A DNA stretch of 21,564 nucleotides from an uncultured Campylobacter sp. (GTDB taxonomy: Bacteria > Campylobacterota > Campylobacteria > Campylobacterales > Campylobacteraceae). The translations under genes were made by a program, and so were the position numbers. The stretch spans positions 1-21,564 of the forward strand of contig NZ_CALIJF010000146.1 in assembly GCF_938018035.1 (NCBI RefSeq). Direction: 5' to 3'. The notes below the pieces were generated by a model that worked only from the letters and a program-made list of their open reading frames with translations, was not told where the DNA came from and did not search any database. Below, piece after piece: positions 15,298 through 21,564 of this stretch (position 1 is its first letter; every line of letters begins with the position of its first letter).

Positions 15298-16341
15298 CTA
15301 TTTGCGCGCAAACCGATCGATCAAGCCCTGCCAGAGCTCAACGATACGCTCCTGCGAAAACTCGTCTAAATTTTCATTTGCATTTTGTACGAGCCTATTT
15401 TGCAGCGCCTCATCGCGCATTAAATTTTCAAGCTTGCTCGCAAGTTCATTCGCATCGCCGCATTTAAACAAAATGCCGCTAAAGCCGTCCTTTATGAGCT
15501 CTTTTGCGCCCACCGTGTCGCTACTAAGCCGTGCGCAGCCGTAAAACGCAGACTCGATCAGCACGTTCGAAAGCCCTTCATTAAGCGAACTGAGCACAAA
15601 AATTTTGGCTTCTTTATACAGCTCGCTCACGTCCTGCTTATGCCCTAAAAATCGCACTTCAAGCCCGAGCCGCGCCACGAGCTCGCGCAAGCTTTCGCGC
15701 AGCGAGCCGTCGCCCGCGATTAAAATTTCCCACTTCGCAAGCAGGCTTTTATCGATCCTGCTTAGCGCGTCAAAGTAAATTTCATACCCCTTTACGGGCT
15801 CGAGCCTGCCGACGCTTAAGATCACATTTCGCTTAGCGCCATTGGTATCGCAAATCTCGCCGAAAAAGGGGTTATGCACGACGAAGCAGTTTTTGACAAA
15901 TCGCGAATAGTACTCAAAGTCCGAGCGCGTAAGCACCGTAAGCGCGTCCGCTTTTTTGTAGCACAGATCGCGCACGCGGCTAAAAAGCCCGCTTGGCAGA
16001 TAATCGTGCGCGTTGTGCTCGGTCGCGATGAGCGGGATGCCTAGCCCGAAGCTTGCGATCACGCACGCTACGTTCGTCCAGTCCATAAAGCTGATGATGA
16101 CGCTTGGGCGCTCTCGCTTGAAACACTTGCGCAAAATTCTGTATTTATCGAACCTGCCGCCGTTTTTATAAACATCCAGATGCAAAAATTTTATCTTTTT
16201 GCTAAATTTATACCTGCCCTCGTCGTTTTCCAAAATCGCGATCGTAACGTCGTTTGCGCGCGCAAAATGGTTCGCCAAAACCTGCAGCACGCGCTCGGCG
16301 CCGCCGTTTCTAAGAGCCGCGATGACGAATAAAATTTTCAT
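15298..16341 (-). CDS. GT4 glycosyltransferase, PglH-like, second copy
   Basis: Retaining GT4 enzyme expected to act on lipid-linked glycan at the cytoplasmic membrane face. Seen: NGGAERVLQVLANHFA near 12-27, VIISFMDWTNVACVIA near 81-96, ATEHNAHDYLP near 106-116, SVGRLEPVKGYEIYFDAL near 176-193, IAGDGSLRESL near 208, and the E-x7-E pair Glu255/Glu263 in NEGLSNVLIESAFYG. Length is 347 residues. It resembles the PglH-like gene at 17603-18682 along its whole length, so the two look like diverged duplicates around the GT2 gene. Its ATG overlaps the GT2 stop by four bases. It is less like C. jejuni PglH than its partner, so I give no symbol. Confidence 0.85.
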   Translation of the reverse strand: MKILFVIAALRNGGAERVLQVLANHFARANDVTIAILENDEGRYKFSKKIKFLHLDVYKNGGRFDKYRILRKCFKRERPSVIISFMDWTNVACVIASFGLGIPLIATEHNAHDYLPSGLFSRVRDLCYKKADALTVLTRSDFEYYSRFVKNCFVVHNPFFGEICDTNGAKRNVILSVGRLEPVKGYEIYFDALSRIDKSLLAKWEILIAGDGSLRESLRELVARLGLEVRFLGHKQDVSELYKEAKIFVLSSLNEGLSNVLIESAFYGCARLSSDTVGAKELIKDGFSGILFKCGDANELASKLENLMRDEALQNRLVQNANENLDEFSQERIVELWQGLIDRFARK

Positions 16342-17603
16342 TTTAACTTCCGATAAATTTTATAAAATAGCCGCAAAAGCGCGGGGCTAGCGTAAAACAA
16401 GACCATCATCAGCGTCTGCGTGTGGCTTGCATGCGCCGCGAAAAATCCAAAATCCAGCCGCTCGCGCACCAAAGCGTGCAGTGAGCGGATCTGCTGCGCA
16501 GCTTCTGCGGCGTTTAAAGGCGAGCGTGGATCTGCGGTCTTTCTTTGCGACGCAGAATTTTGCTTAGAATTCCGCATATAATTTTGCTTGGCGGAATTTT
16601 TAAATGCGGAATTTTTACCGCATGCGCAAGATAAACTACCAGCGCCATGCAAATCCGCTTCGTTTGCCAAGCTGCACGTATTAGCCTCGGAAGGAGAAGT
16701 TGCATCTCCATCCGAACTTACAGGATCAAAGCTCGATTTGATAATTAAAAACGCCGTATTCAGCGCGGACTCGCAGCGAGTAAAATTAGCCTCACGCGCC
16801 AAGCTTGGATAATTCACAGCAATCGCCTCAGTATAGCGGCGCACCGCAGCGATGACCGCAAGATGCCTGCGCGCAAATGAGTTTACGGTCGAGCCCGCCC
16901 TTACGCGGTAAAAATATAAAATTTCATCCGTGCACGCCGTAATAGAAGCGTTAAAAATATCAAAAAATATCGCCACATCCTCATAGATCTGCCCCGTAGG
17001 AAAGCGCAAAGCAGTGAAAATTTCGCGAGCAAACAGCGCGCGCCAAACCGCGGTGCTAAAATACGGATCCTGCGTGCAGCTGCGTCTAAAAAGCTCTTGC
17101 GGCGATATTTTGTATTCGCCTGCGTTGGCATTCGAATTTGCAGCTCCTCCTGGATCGCTAATCTCTTTAGAATTTTGATTTTCTTTAGAATTTAAAGCCG
17201 CCTTGAAATTATTTATTTCGCTCTCGTCGCTAAATGCCGCGTAGCCGCACATAGCAATTTTGGTGCAAAATTTCTGCGTCAGGCGAAAAAGAGTCTCAAT
17301 CAAATCAAAGCTTATCAAATCGTCGCTATCTACAAAACTGATAAACTCTCCACGAGCGACATCCAAAGCGGCGTTTCGCGCGCTAGCCTGCCCGCCGTTT
17401 GGTTTATGCAGCACGCACACACGAGGATCACGCGCAGTGTATTCGTCACAAATCGCCTCGCTGCCGTCATTTGAGCCATCATCTACGAGCAAAATTTCTA
17501 AGTTAGTATAGGTCTGCGCCGTGATGCGCTCCATGCAAGCGCGCAGAAATTCTTTGACATTATAAACGGGAATGATGACCGAGATTAGGGGATTTTTGCT
17601 CAT
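16338..17603 (-). CDS. GT2 family glycosyltransferase with two low-complexity insertions
   Basis: Inverting GT-A enzyme. Seen: LISVIIPVYNVKEFL near 6-20, VDDGSNDGSE near 40-49, GGQASARNAAL near 70-80, and the nucleotide/metal-binding VDSDD at 91-95. A hydrophobic C-terminal segment (about 398-412) and a basic end suggest membrane contact. Length is 421 residues against roughly 320-340 for such enzymes; the excess sits at about residues 130-164 and 292-363. It takes the place of pglI (the branching glucosyltransferase) in the C. jejuni order, but beyond the GT2 core it looks more like capsule or exopolysaccharide enzymes, so equivalence to PglI is only positional. Its ATG has GGGAGG upstream and overlaps the previous stop by one base. 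Confidence 0.85.
   Translation of the reverse strand: MSKNPLISVIIPVYNVKEFLRACMERITAQTYTNLEILLVDDGSNDGSEAICDEYTARDPRVCVLHKPNGGQASARNAALDVARGEFISFVDSDDLISFDLIETLFRLTQKFCTKIAMCGYAAFSDESEINNFKAALNSKENQNSKEISDPGGAANSNANAGEYKISPQELFRRSCTQDPYFSTAVWRALFAREIFTALRFPTGQIYEDVAIFFDIFNASITACTDEILYFYRVRAGSTVNSFARRHLAVIAAVRRYTEAIAVNYPSLAREANFTRCESALNTAFLIIKSSFDPVSSDGDATSPSEANTCSLANEADLHGAGSLSCACGKNSAFKNSAKQNYMRNSKQNSASQRKTADPRSPLNAAEAAQQIRSLHALVRERLDFGFFAAHASHTQTLMMVLFYASPALLRLFYKIYRKLK
16515..16730 (-). repeat. second low-complexity insertion in the GT2 gene
   Basis: Encodes about residues 292-363, including CGKNSAFKNSAKQN and RNSKQNSASQ. Four RAATTY hexamers cluster at 16555-16620, again as GCGGAATTTTT-like units and again in the Asn-Ser phase. 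The rest of the insertion is Ser/Ala/Asp-rich without RAATTY. Confidence 0.55.
17112..17216 (-). repeat. first low-complexity insertion in the GT2 gene
   Basis: Encodes about residues 130-164, with ALNSKENQNSKE and AANSNANAGE, directly after the GT-A core and before YKISPQELF. It holds three GAATTT words in 105 bases (near 17133, 17170 and 17188), all in the Asn-Ser or Asn-Ser-like phase. Confidence 0.5.
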
Positions 17604-18682
17604 TATTCCTCCCTGTGTATCGTAGCGGCTATGAAATCCAGCCAGCGTCGCCCGATCGTTTCAATTTTAAAGCTCTCCTCGCGCTTGGAGGCGTTTTGTA
17701 CGAGCCGCTCGCGTAGCTTCTCGTCGCTCATTAGAATTTCAAGCTTTTTTGCGATGCTCGCGCTATCGCCTACAGGGCACAAAAACCCATCTACGCCGTC
17801 GCTTATAAGCTCGCTAGGACCTGCGATGCAATCCGTAGAAATTCTAGCGGTGCCGAAAAATATACTCTCCATCAAAATATTGCAAAAGCCCTCCATCTTG
17901 GAGGTTACAACTACGATTTTAGCGCGTTCATATAAGCTTTCGATATCGCGCACAAAACCGATGAACTGCACGTTTAAGCGCAGCTTCGCAGCTAGGCTCT
18001 CAAGGCTCTTTCGCTCCTCTCCGTCGCCTGCAATCACCACCTTCCACTCTTTTAAAAGATTGAAATCTATAAGCGCAAGCGCCTTAAGAAGGACATCAAA
18101 GCCCTTATAGACATTGAGCCGGCCGGCTGCTAGGATGATATTTTCTTTAGGCGGGCGGGCCTCTTTAGCATGGCTGATCTCAAACATCGGATTAGGCATA
18201 ATCACGCGATTTTGCACATATGTGTAATGATCCAGATCGAATTTACTAAGCACGCTAAGACCTGCAGCCCTCGGATAAAAGATCCGCTTGAGCGCTCGCC
18301 AAATCGGACTTTTTAAAAAGCGATGATTGGTGTGTTCGGAGACGATGATTTTCTGCCCAACTCCAAGATTTGCGATCAGCGTAAGGACATTGGTATTATC
18401 TAAAAACGAGATTACTACGTCAAATTTACGACTTTTTAGAAGCCTGTGCAAGGCTAAAATTTTATCGTAGCGCTTTTTTATATTGCCAAATATTCCTAAA
18501 TCGCCTACTCCTAAATCCAAGCTAATAAGCTCGATCTTAGAATCTAGCGCGTAAAACGGCTCATCTGCGTCAAATTTTATCACGCAGACTTCATTCTCGT
18601 GGCAGAAAAAATTTGCCAGCACGCTTAGCACGCGCTCGGCACCGCCCTTGCCTAAAGCAGAAATTACCATAGCTATTTTCAT
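17603..18682 (-). CDS. pglH: GT4 glycosyltransferase, PglH-like
   Basis: C. jejuni PglH is a GT4 polymerase that adds the last three GalNAc residues of the N-glycan. This protein shares its landmarks: GKGGAERVLSVLANFF near 11-26, VIKFDADEPFYAL near 34-46, VVISFLDNTNVLTLIA near 89-104, SEHTNHRFLKSPIWRALKR near 115-133, YPRAAGLSVLSKFD near 136-149, IAGDGEERKSLESL near 217, and E-x7-E Glu264/Glu272 in MEGFCNILMESIFFG. Length is 359 residues, as in PglH. It lies where pglH lies in C. jejuni order (before the GT2 and pglJ). Whether it is processive, and for which sugar, cannot be read here; a similar GT4 follows downstream, so the tasks may be split. One base separates it from the previous stop. 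Confidence 0.8.
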   Translation of the reverse strand: MKIAMVISALGKGGAERVLSVLANFFCHENEVCVIKFDADEPFYALDSKIELISLDLGVGDLGIFGNIKKRYDKILALHRLLKSRKFDVVISFLDNTNVLTLIANLGVGQKIIVSEHTNHRFLKSPIWRALKRIFYPRAAGLSVLSKFDLDHYTYVQNRVIMPNPMFEISHAKEARPPKENIILAAGRLNVYKGFDVLLKALALIDFNLLKEWKVVIAGDGEERKSLESLAAKLRLNVQFIGFVRDIESLYERAKIVVVTSKMEGFCNILMESIFFGTARISTDCIAGPSELISDGVDGFLCPVGDSASIAKKLEILMSDEKLRERLVQNASKREESFKIETIGRRWLDFIAATIHREE

Positions 18683-18683
18683 T

Positions 18684-19745
18684 TTATGAGCCTAAACTTG
18701 TTTTTAAAAATTTCATCGAGTCCTCTCTTTTACGGCGCAACGCCTCATTTACGCCATCCCAATCGATAGTCGCGTCCAACCGCACGTTTTTGGGATCTTG
18801 CAAAGCTCTATCCTCAAGCCCGAATAAGCCCAAAAGAGAGCTAAAGCGCGACGCACCGCGACTAGCGTTAACGAGCACAAAAAACGGCTTATTAAAGATT
18901 ATAGAAAATACACAGCCGTGAAATGAGTCGGTTAACACAAACTCCGCGCCCGCAATAGCGCTTAGCCACGCTTTTATGCCGATGCGGTTGCCGCGGTCGT
19001 TCACCTCATCTATCTCTAGTCCGCTTTGCTTCTTTAGTAGCTCTATCGCCGCTTCTGAGCGAGGCGATGGATCTAGGATATAGGCAAAGCCCTTGCGCTG
19101 CGGCGCATGGCTTAAAAATTTATCATAAATCTTTTTGTTAGCCAAAAGTGTAGGATCCAGTACCCAATGCGCATTTACGCCAAAGCATTCGCGTGCAAGC
19201 CTTACACCATCGCACTCACGCACCGAAATAGCTTTAAATTTAGCCAAATTTGCAGCGTGAGCTTTTAAATCTGTGGGATTTTTAAGCCCACAGAGCCTAT
19301 CTCCGCCAAAGCTTGCAGCATAGGCGATCCGCGTGCAGTTAGCCGGCAAAAATCCAAGGCTAAAGCAATCTGCAAAATCCGCAAAATAGCTAGGGCGAAA
19401 AACCTGATCGCTTCCTAAAATCACCGCTTCAAAGCGTTCTTTCTCGCACAGCGCCTTTAAATCCGCAGGCGTGCAAACAGGCGCGGTTAAAGGGATATTT
19501 TCTGTCACAAACTCGCTAGTATCGCGCTCGTAAGAGGGATTAAATTTCGCGCCGCAAAGTTCCTTTTTAAGCGCGCATGCCACTAAAAATTTAAGATACG
19601 CAATCGATAGTTTACTTCTTTGCAGGCGCAAGTTTATGAGACGTGGCTCATGCCCTAGCCCCACTAGCACGCGGCTTAGCGCGTAAGCTTGTAAAATTCC
19701 GCCGTAATTATTTACTAGCGGCAGGGTAAAAATCCCGATCTTCAT
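18684..19745 (-). CDS. polysaccharide pyruvyl transferase family protein
   Basis: Members of this family (PF04230) transfer pyruvate from phosphoenolpyruvate to make ketals on surface sugars, for example CsaB. Seen: N-terminal NNYGGILQAYAL at 12-23, ILGSDQVFRP near 109-118, WVLDPTLL near 194-201, and LTDSFHGCVFSIIFNKPFF near 271-289, where the Ser-Phe-His-Gly element is the family's hallmark. Length is 353 residues with no insertion. ATG overlaps the previous stop by four bases and has AGGAAG five bases upstream. Family, gene pairing with the FrhB-like protein and flippase proximity point to glycan modification. No such enzyme belongs to the C. jejuni pgl set, and the acceptor is unknown. Confidence 0.85.
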   Translation of the reverse strand: MKIGIFTLPLVNNYGGILQAYALSRVLVGLGHEPRLINLRLQRSKLSIAYLKFLVACALKKELCGAKFNPSYERDTSEFVTENIPLTAPVCTPADLKALCEKERFEAVILGSDQVFRPSYFADFADCFSLGFLPANCTRIAYAASFGGDRLCGLKNPTDLKAHAANLAKFKAISVRECDGVRLARECFGVNAHWVLDPTLLANKKIYDKFLSHAPQRKGFAYILDPSPRSEAAIELLKKQSGLEIDEVNDRGNRIGIKAWLSAIAGAEFVLTDSFHGCVFSIIFNKPFFVLVNASRGASRFSSLLGLFGLEDRALQDPKNVRLDATIDWDGVNEALRRKREDSMKFLKTSLGS

Positions 19746-21337
19746 GCAAACTTCCTATAAATTTTATATGCCGCGATCTTTGGTAGCGCCAAAAGCGCTA
19801 GCACTTTATTCGCAGCGGCAATTTTTTTAAGCCTAGCAGCGATGAAATCATCACAATCAAAATGCGTAGCACTATATCGCTGAATCTGAAGCTTCTGGCG
19901 CAAGATGTAACGCCTAAGCGGGTTTTTCGCGCCATAGAAAATTTCGTTTTTGCACTCCACCTGGCTTTTCTGCGAGCGTTGCACCTCTGCTGCGGATATC
20001 CGCTCGCAAAAAATCGCCTCGCGCGCCTGCTTCGTAGGTTGCGAAAATAGCGCGTCGATCTGAGCTGCGCGCGTAATTACGAGCGATGTGCCGCGCCACT
20101 CGCTCATTTCGCTTTGCAGCCACGCATCCATCAGCACGACGTCGGCGCATTTGGTAAAAACGTCGGTGCAGGCGTTGCACGCAAGCGGCGTAAAAGCGCG
20201 CGAGCTCCAGTAGGCAAAGGCGCTACTACTGCGATCGTCTATCGCCTCACTGCCGTCTGCAGCGCGAAATTTAAAGCTAAAGCTCATCGCACTTTTGCCC
20301 GCGATTTTATATCTGTAATTAACCGCCGCGAGCTGCTTACGCTCTTTAAACGCAAGATCTGCCAGCTTATGCGTAAAACCAGCACCCTTGCCCTGTCCGC
20401 AAACCAGCCCAATAATAAAGCTTATACGGGATTTAAGGCGCGGATTTTTACTCGCAGCAAGCCTTAAGGCCTTGGCAAAACACGGCAGCGCGCTGATCGC
20501 GTATCTACCCTCGCGGCGCGACATCTCCTTTAGCACTGCTTCAAGCGTGAGCGGATAGTAAGCGGACGAGCGCGCACGAGTAAGCTCACCAGCATTTTTT
20601 ATCACGCTAAATTTAAATAGCGGCACGGAATTTTCGCCCGCATAATTTCGCGTGTTTTTAGAATTCTCGCAGGCAAAATTATGCGTTGATACGGAATTTT
20701 TACAAGAAGTTTTAGAATTCTGCGTGGAATTCTGCGTAAAATTTTCGCAAAAGGAATTTTGTGCACTCGTAAAATTTATAGAATCATCGTCCGCCAAATT
20801 CTGCGTTAAATTCGGAATTACGGAATTCTGCTCGGAATTTTTGGTTGCGGAATTTTGCAAATTCTGCGGCTGCGCTAAATTATTGCAGGCAGAAAAATCC
20901 CGCTTGAGATTTTGGGCTATAAAATCCCCTTCGTCCGCAGGCACGGCGCAAATCGCGTAATCTATGAGCCCGCGCGCAAAAAGCTCGCGAAAAATATAAT
21001 CTCCCGCACCGCCGCTTGCACTGCTTAGGCGCTGCGCTTCATCTTTTTTGTAGAATTTGTAAGTGGCTAAAAACCTGCCAAAATCAGGGCTAAAGCTTTC
21101 CAGCTCTGCGTATGATTTAGAATTTAGCTCGTTTTCGAGCATGTCTTTTTCGTAAAACGGGCAGACTTTTAGGCAGATATCGCATTTGTCGCGACACCCT
21201 TCGCCCTCCTCAGGCGCGTAAAATCCATTGCCTCCAAGCCGCATTTTTAGCACGCTAAAAGGGCAGCTGCTCGCACAAACGCCGCAGCCAATACAGCGGT
21301 CTTTCGTAACCACTTCGCTAATTACATTGAAGCTCAA
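19742..21337 (-). CDS. FrhB/FdhB-like iron-sulfur protein of polysaccharide clusters, with an insertion
   Basis: Ferredoxin plus coenzyme F420 hydrogenase/dehydrogenase beta-type domain. Seen: two 4Fe-4S sites, Cys15/18/21/25 (CIGCGVCASSCP) and Cys48/52/55/59 (CRDKCDICLKVCP), then Cys286 in ALPCFAKALR, Cys313 in LVCGQGKG, and Cys387/390/397 in CNACTDVFTKCADVVLMDAW. Campylobacter is not known to make F420, so the real cofactor is probably a flavin. Such genes often sit next to pyruvyl transferase-like genes in polysaccharide clusters, but their job there is unclear. Start is TTG at 21337: a perfect AAGGAGG lies five bases upstream and the first in-frame ATG falls after the first cysteine cluster. 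TTGA overlaps the flippase stop. Length is 531 residues, with about 90 inserted at 150-242. Confidence 0.87.
   Translation of the reverse strand: MSFNVISEVVTKDRCIGCGVCASSCPFSVLKMRLGGNGFYAPEEGEGCRDKCDICLKVCPFYEKDMLENELNSKSYAELESFSPDFGRFLATYKFYKKDEAQRLSSASGGAGDYIFRELFARGLIDYAICAVPADEGDFIAQNLKRDFSACNNLAQPQNLQNSATKNSEQNSVIPNLTQNLADDDSINFTSAQNSFCENFTQNSTQNSKTSCKNSVSTHNFACENSKNTRNYAGENSVPLFKFSVIKNAGELTRARSSAYYPLTLEAVLKEMSRREGRYAISALPCFAKALRLAASKNPRLKSRISFIIGLVCGQGKGAGFTHKLADLAFKERKQLAAVNYRYKIAGKSAMSFSFKFRAADGSEAIDDRSSSAFAYWSSRAFTPLACNACTDVFTKCADVVLMDAWLQSEMSEWRGTSLVITRAAQIDALFSQPTKQAREAIFCERISAAEVQRSQKSQVECKNEIFYGAKNPLRRYILRQKLQIQRYSATHFDCDDFIAARLKKIAAANKVLALLALPKIAAYKIYRKFA
20612..20890 (-). repeat. 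RAATTY-dense low-complexity insertion in the FrhB-like gene
   Basis: About 14 RAATTY hexamers lie in 279 bases, including a pair of GAATTCTGCGT units 12 bases apart near 20715-20735 and GCGGAATTTT near 20848. They encode an Asn/Ser/Gln/Thr-rich stretch (NSATKNSEQNS, FTQNSTQNSKTS, GENS) at about residues 150-242, between the family segments ending LKRDFSA and starting LFKFSVIKNAGEL. Flanking family sequence resumes in frame on both sides. Confidence 0.7.
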
Positions 21338-21564
21338 GCCCGCCTCCTTATCTTAGCCGCAATGCCGCCAAAAATCGCGCGCTCATAATCGTTCATCGCC
21401 CAAAAATACGCGCTTAGCACAAACATAGCCGAATAAAGCCCGCCGCAAATTAGCAAAAAGCTTACTCCATGCAAGCCTAATACGTAATTTATCACTAGGC
21501 TTACTGCTATTGCAGGAGCAAATTTTACTACCATCGCGCCGATATTTCGCCAAAATTTAGCGAT
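21334..21564 (-). CDS. Wzx-type polysaccharide flippase, C-terminal end (runs off the window)
   Basis: The last 76 codons of a membrane protein whose start lies beyond the window edge; an in-frame ATG at 21534 is internal, since the frame is open to 21564. Seen: two strongly hydrophobic helices (about 21513-21456 and 21450-21396 by base position) and the closing MNDYERAI, which resembles the MN-x-YE ending common in polysaccharide export proteins that flip lipid-linked sugars. The tail is basic. Linked by TTGA overlap to the FrhB-like gene, so it is the first visible member of the operon. It may flip a separate polysaccharide or the N-glycan itself. Identification rests on a short tail and context. 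Confidence 0.6.
   Translation of the reverse strand: MAKFWRNIGAMVVKFAPAIAVSLVINYVLGLHGVSFLLICGGLYSAMFVLSAYFWAMNDYERAIFGGIAAKIRRRA

Noticed and set aside
20652..20960. Plus-strand frame opposite the FrhB-like insertion, again Glu-Phe rich
   Set aside because: The same antisense effect of the RAATTY words; not a gene.

Overview
The window looks like the chromosome of a Campylobacter species outside the jejuni/coli group. The evidence is a nearly complete pgl N-glycosylation locus whose proteins align in memory with the C. jejuni Pgl proteins motif for motif, next to ftsH and prmA as in C. jejuni, with fairly high GC and abundant AAATTT words. The gene content and base composition remind me of the oral species such as C. 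gracilis, but I cannot prove the species. Every convincing gene is on the minus strand, so transcription runs from high to low coordinates.

Layout in transcription order. (1) 21564-18684: the end of a Wzx-type flippase, an iron-sulfur FrhB/FdhB-like protein and a polysaccharide pyruvyl transferase-like protein. This set is usual in surface polysaccharide clusters. (2) 18682-15298: a PglH-like GT4, a GT2 and a second PglH-like GT4, all overlapping or abutting. (3) 15297-15049: a gene-free gap with five AAATTT words and a 12-bp inverted repeat. (4) 15048-5743: pglJ, pglB, pglA, pglC, pglD, pglE and pglF, the core for making UDP-diNAc-bacillosamine, starting the lipid-linked glycan and transferring it to protein. 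(5) 5746-4296: hisH and hisA, translationally coupled to pglF. (6) 4217-1408: prmA and ftsH. (7) 1281-1: pssA and the start of leuA, which has its own good promoter.

Expected workflow: PglF, PglE and PglD make UDP-diNAc-bacillosamine. PglC loads it on undecaprenyl phosphate. PglA, PglJ and the GT4/GT2/GT4 trio extend it. A flippase moves it across the membrane and PglB attaches it to asparagine. No ABC flippase PglK is visible. The Wzx-type protein and the pyruvyl transferase-like protein suggest a modified glycan or a fused neighbouring polysaccharide locus.

The most striking structure is a set of in-frame, low-complexity, Asn-Ser-rich insertions in four unrelated proteins: HisH, PglB, the GT2 and the FrhB-like protein. 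At DNA level they are packed with GAATTT, GAATTC and AAATTC, all forms of RAATTY, at about one per 29 bp by hand count against roughly one per 160 bp in ftsH. RAATTY is the methylated motif tied to DNA discrimination in C. jejuni natural transformation. The inserts may therefore be intragenic arrays of a DNA-recognition word, or an unrelated expanding repeat. No tRNA, rRNA, CRISPR array, insertion sequence or convincing intrinsic terminator was seen.
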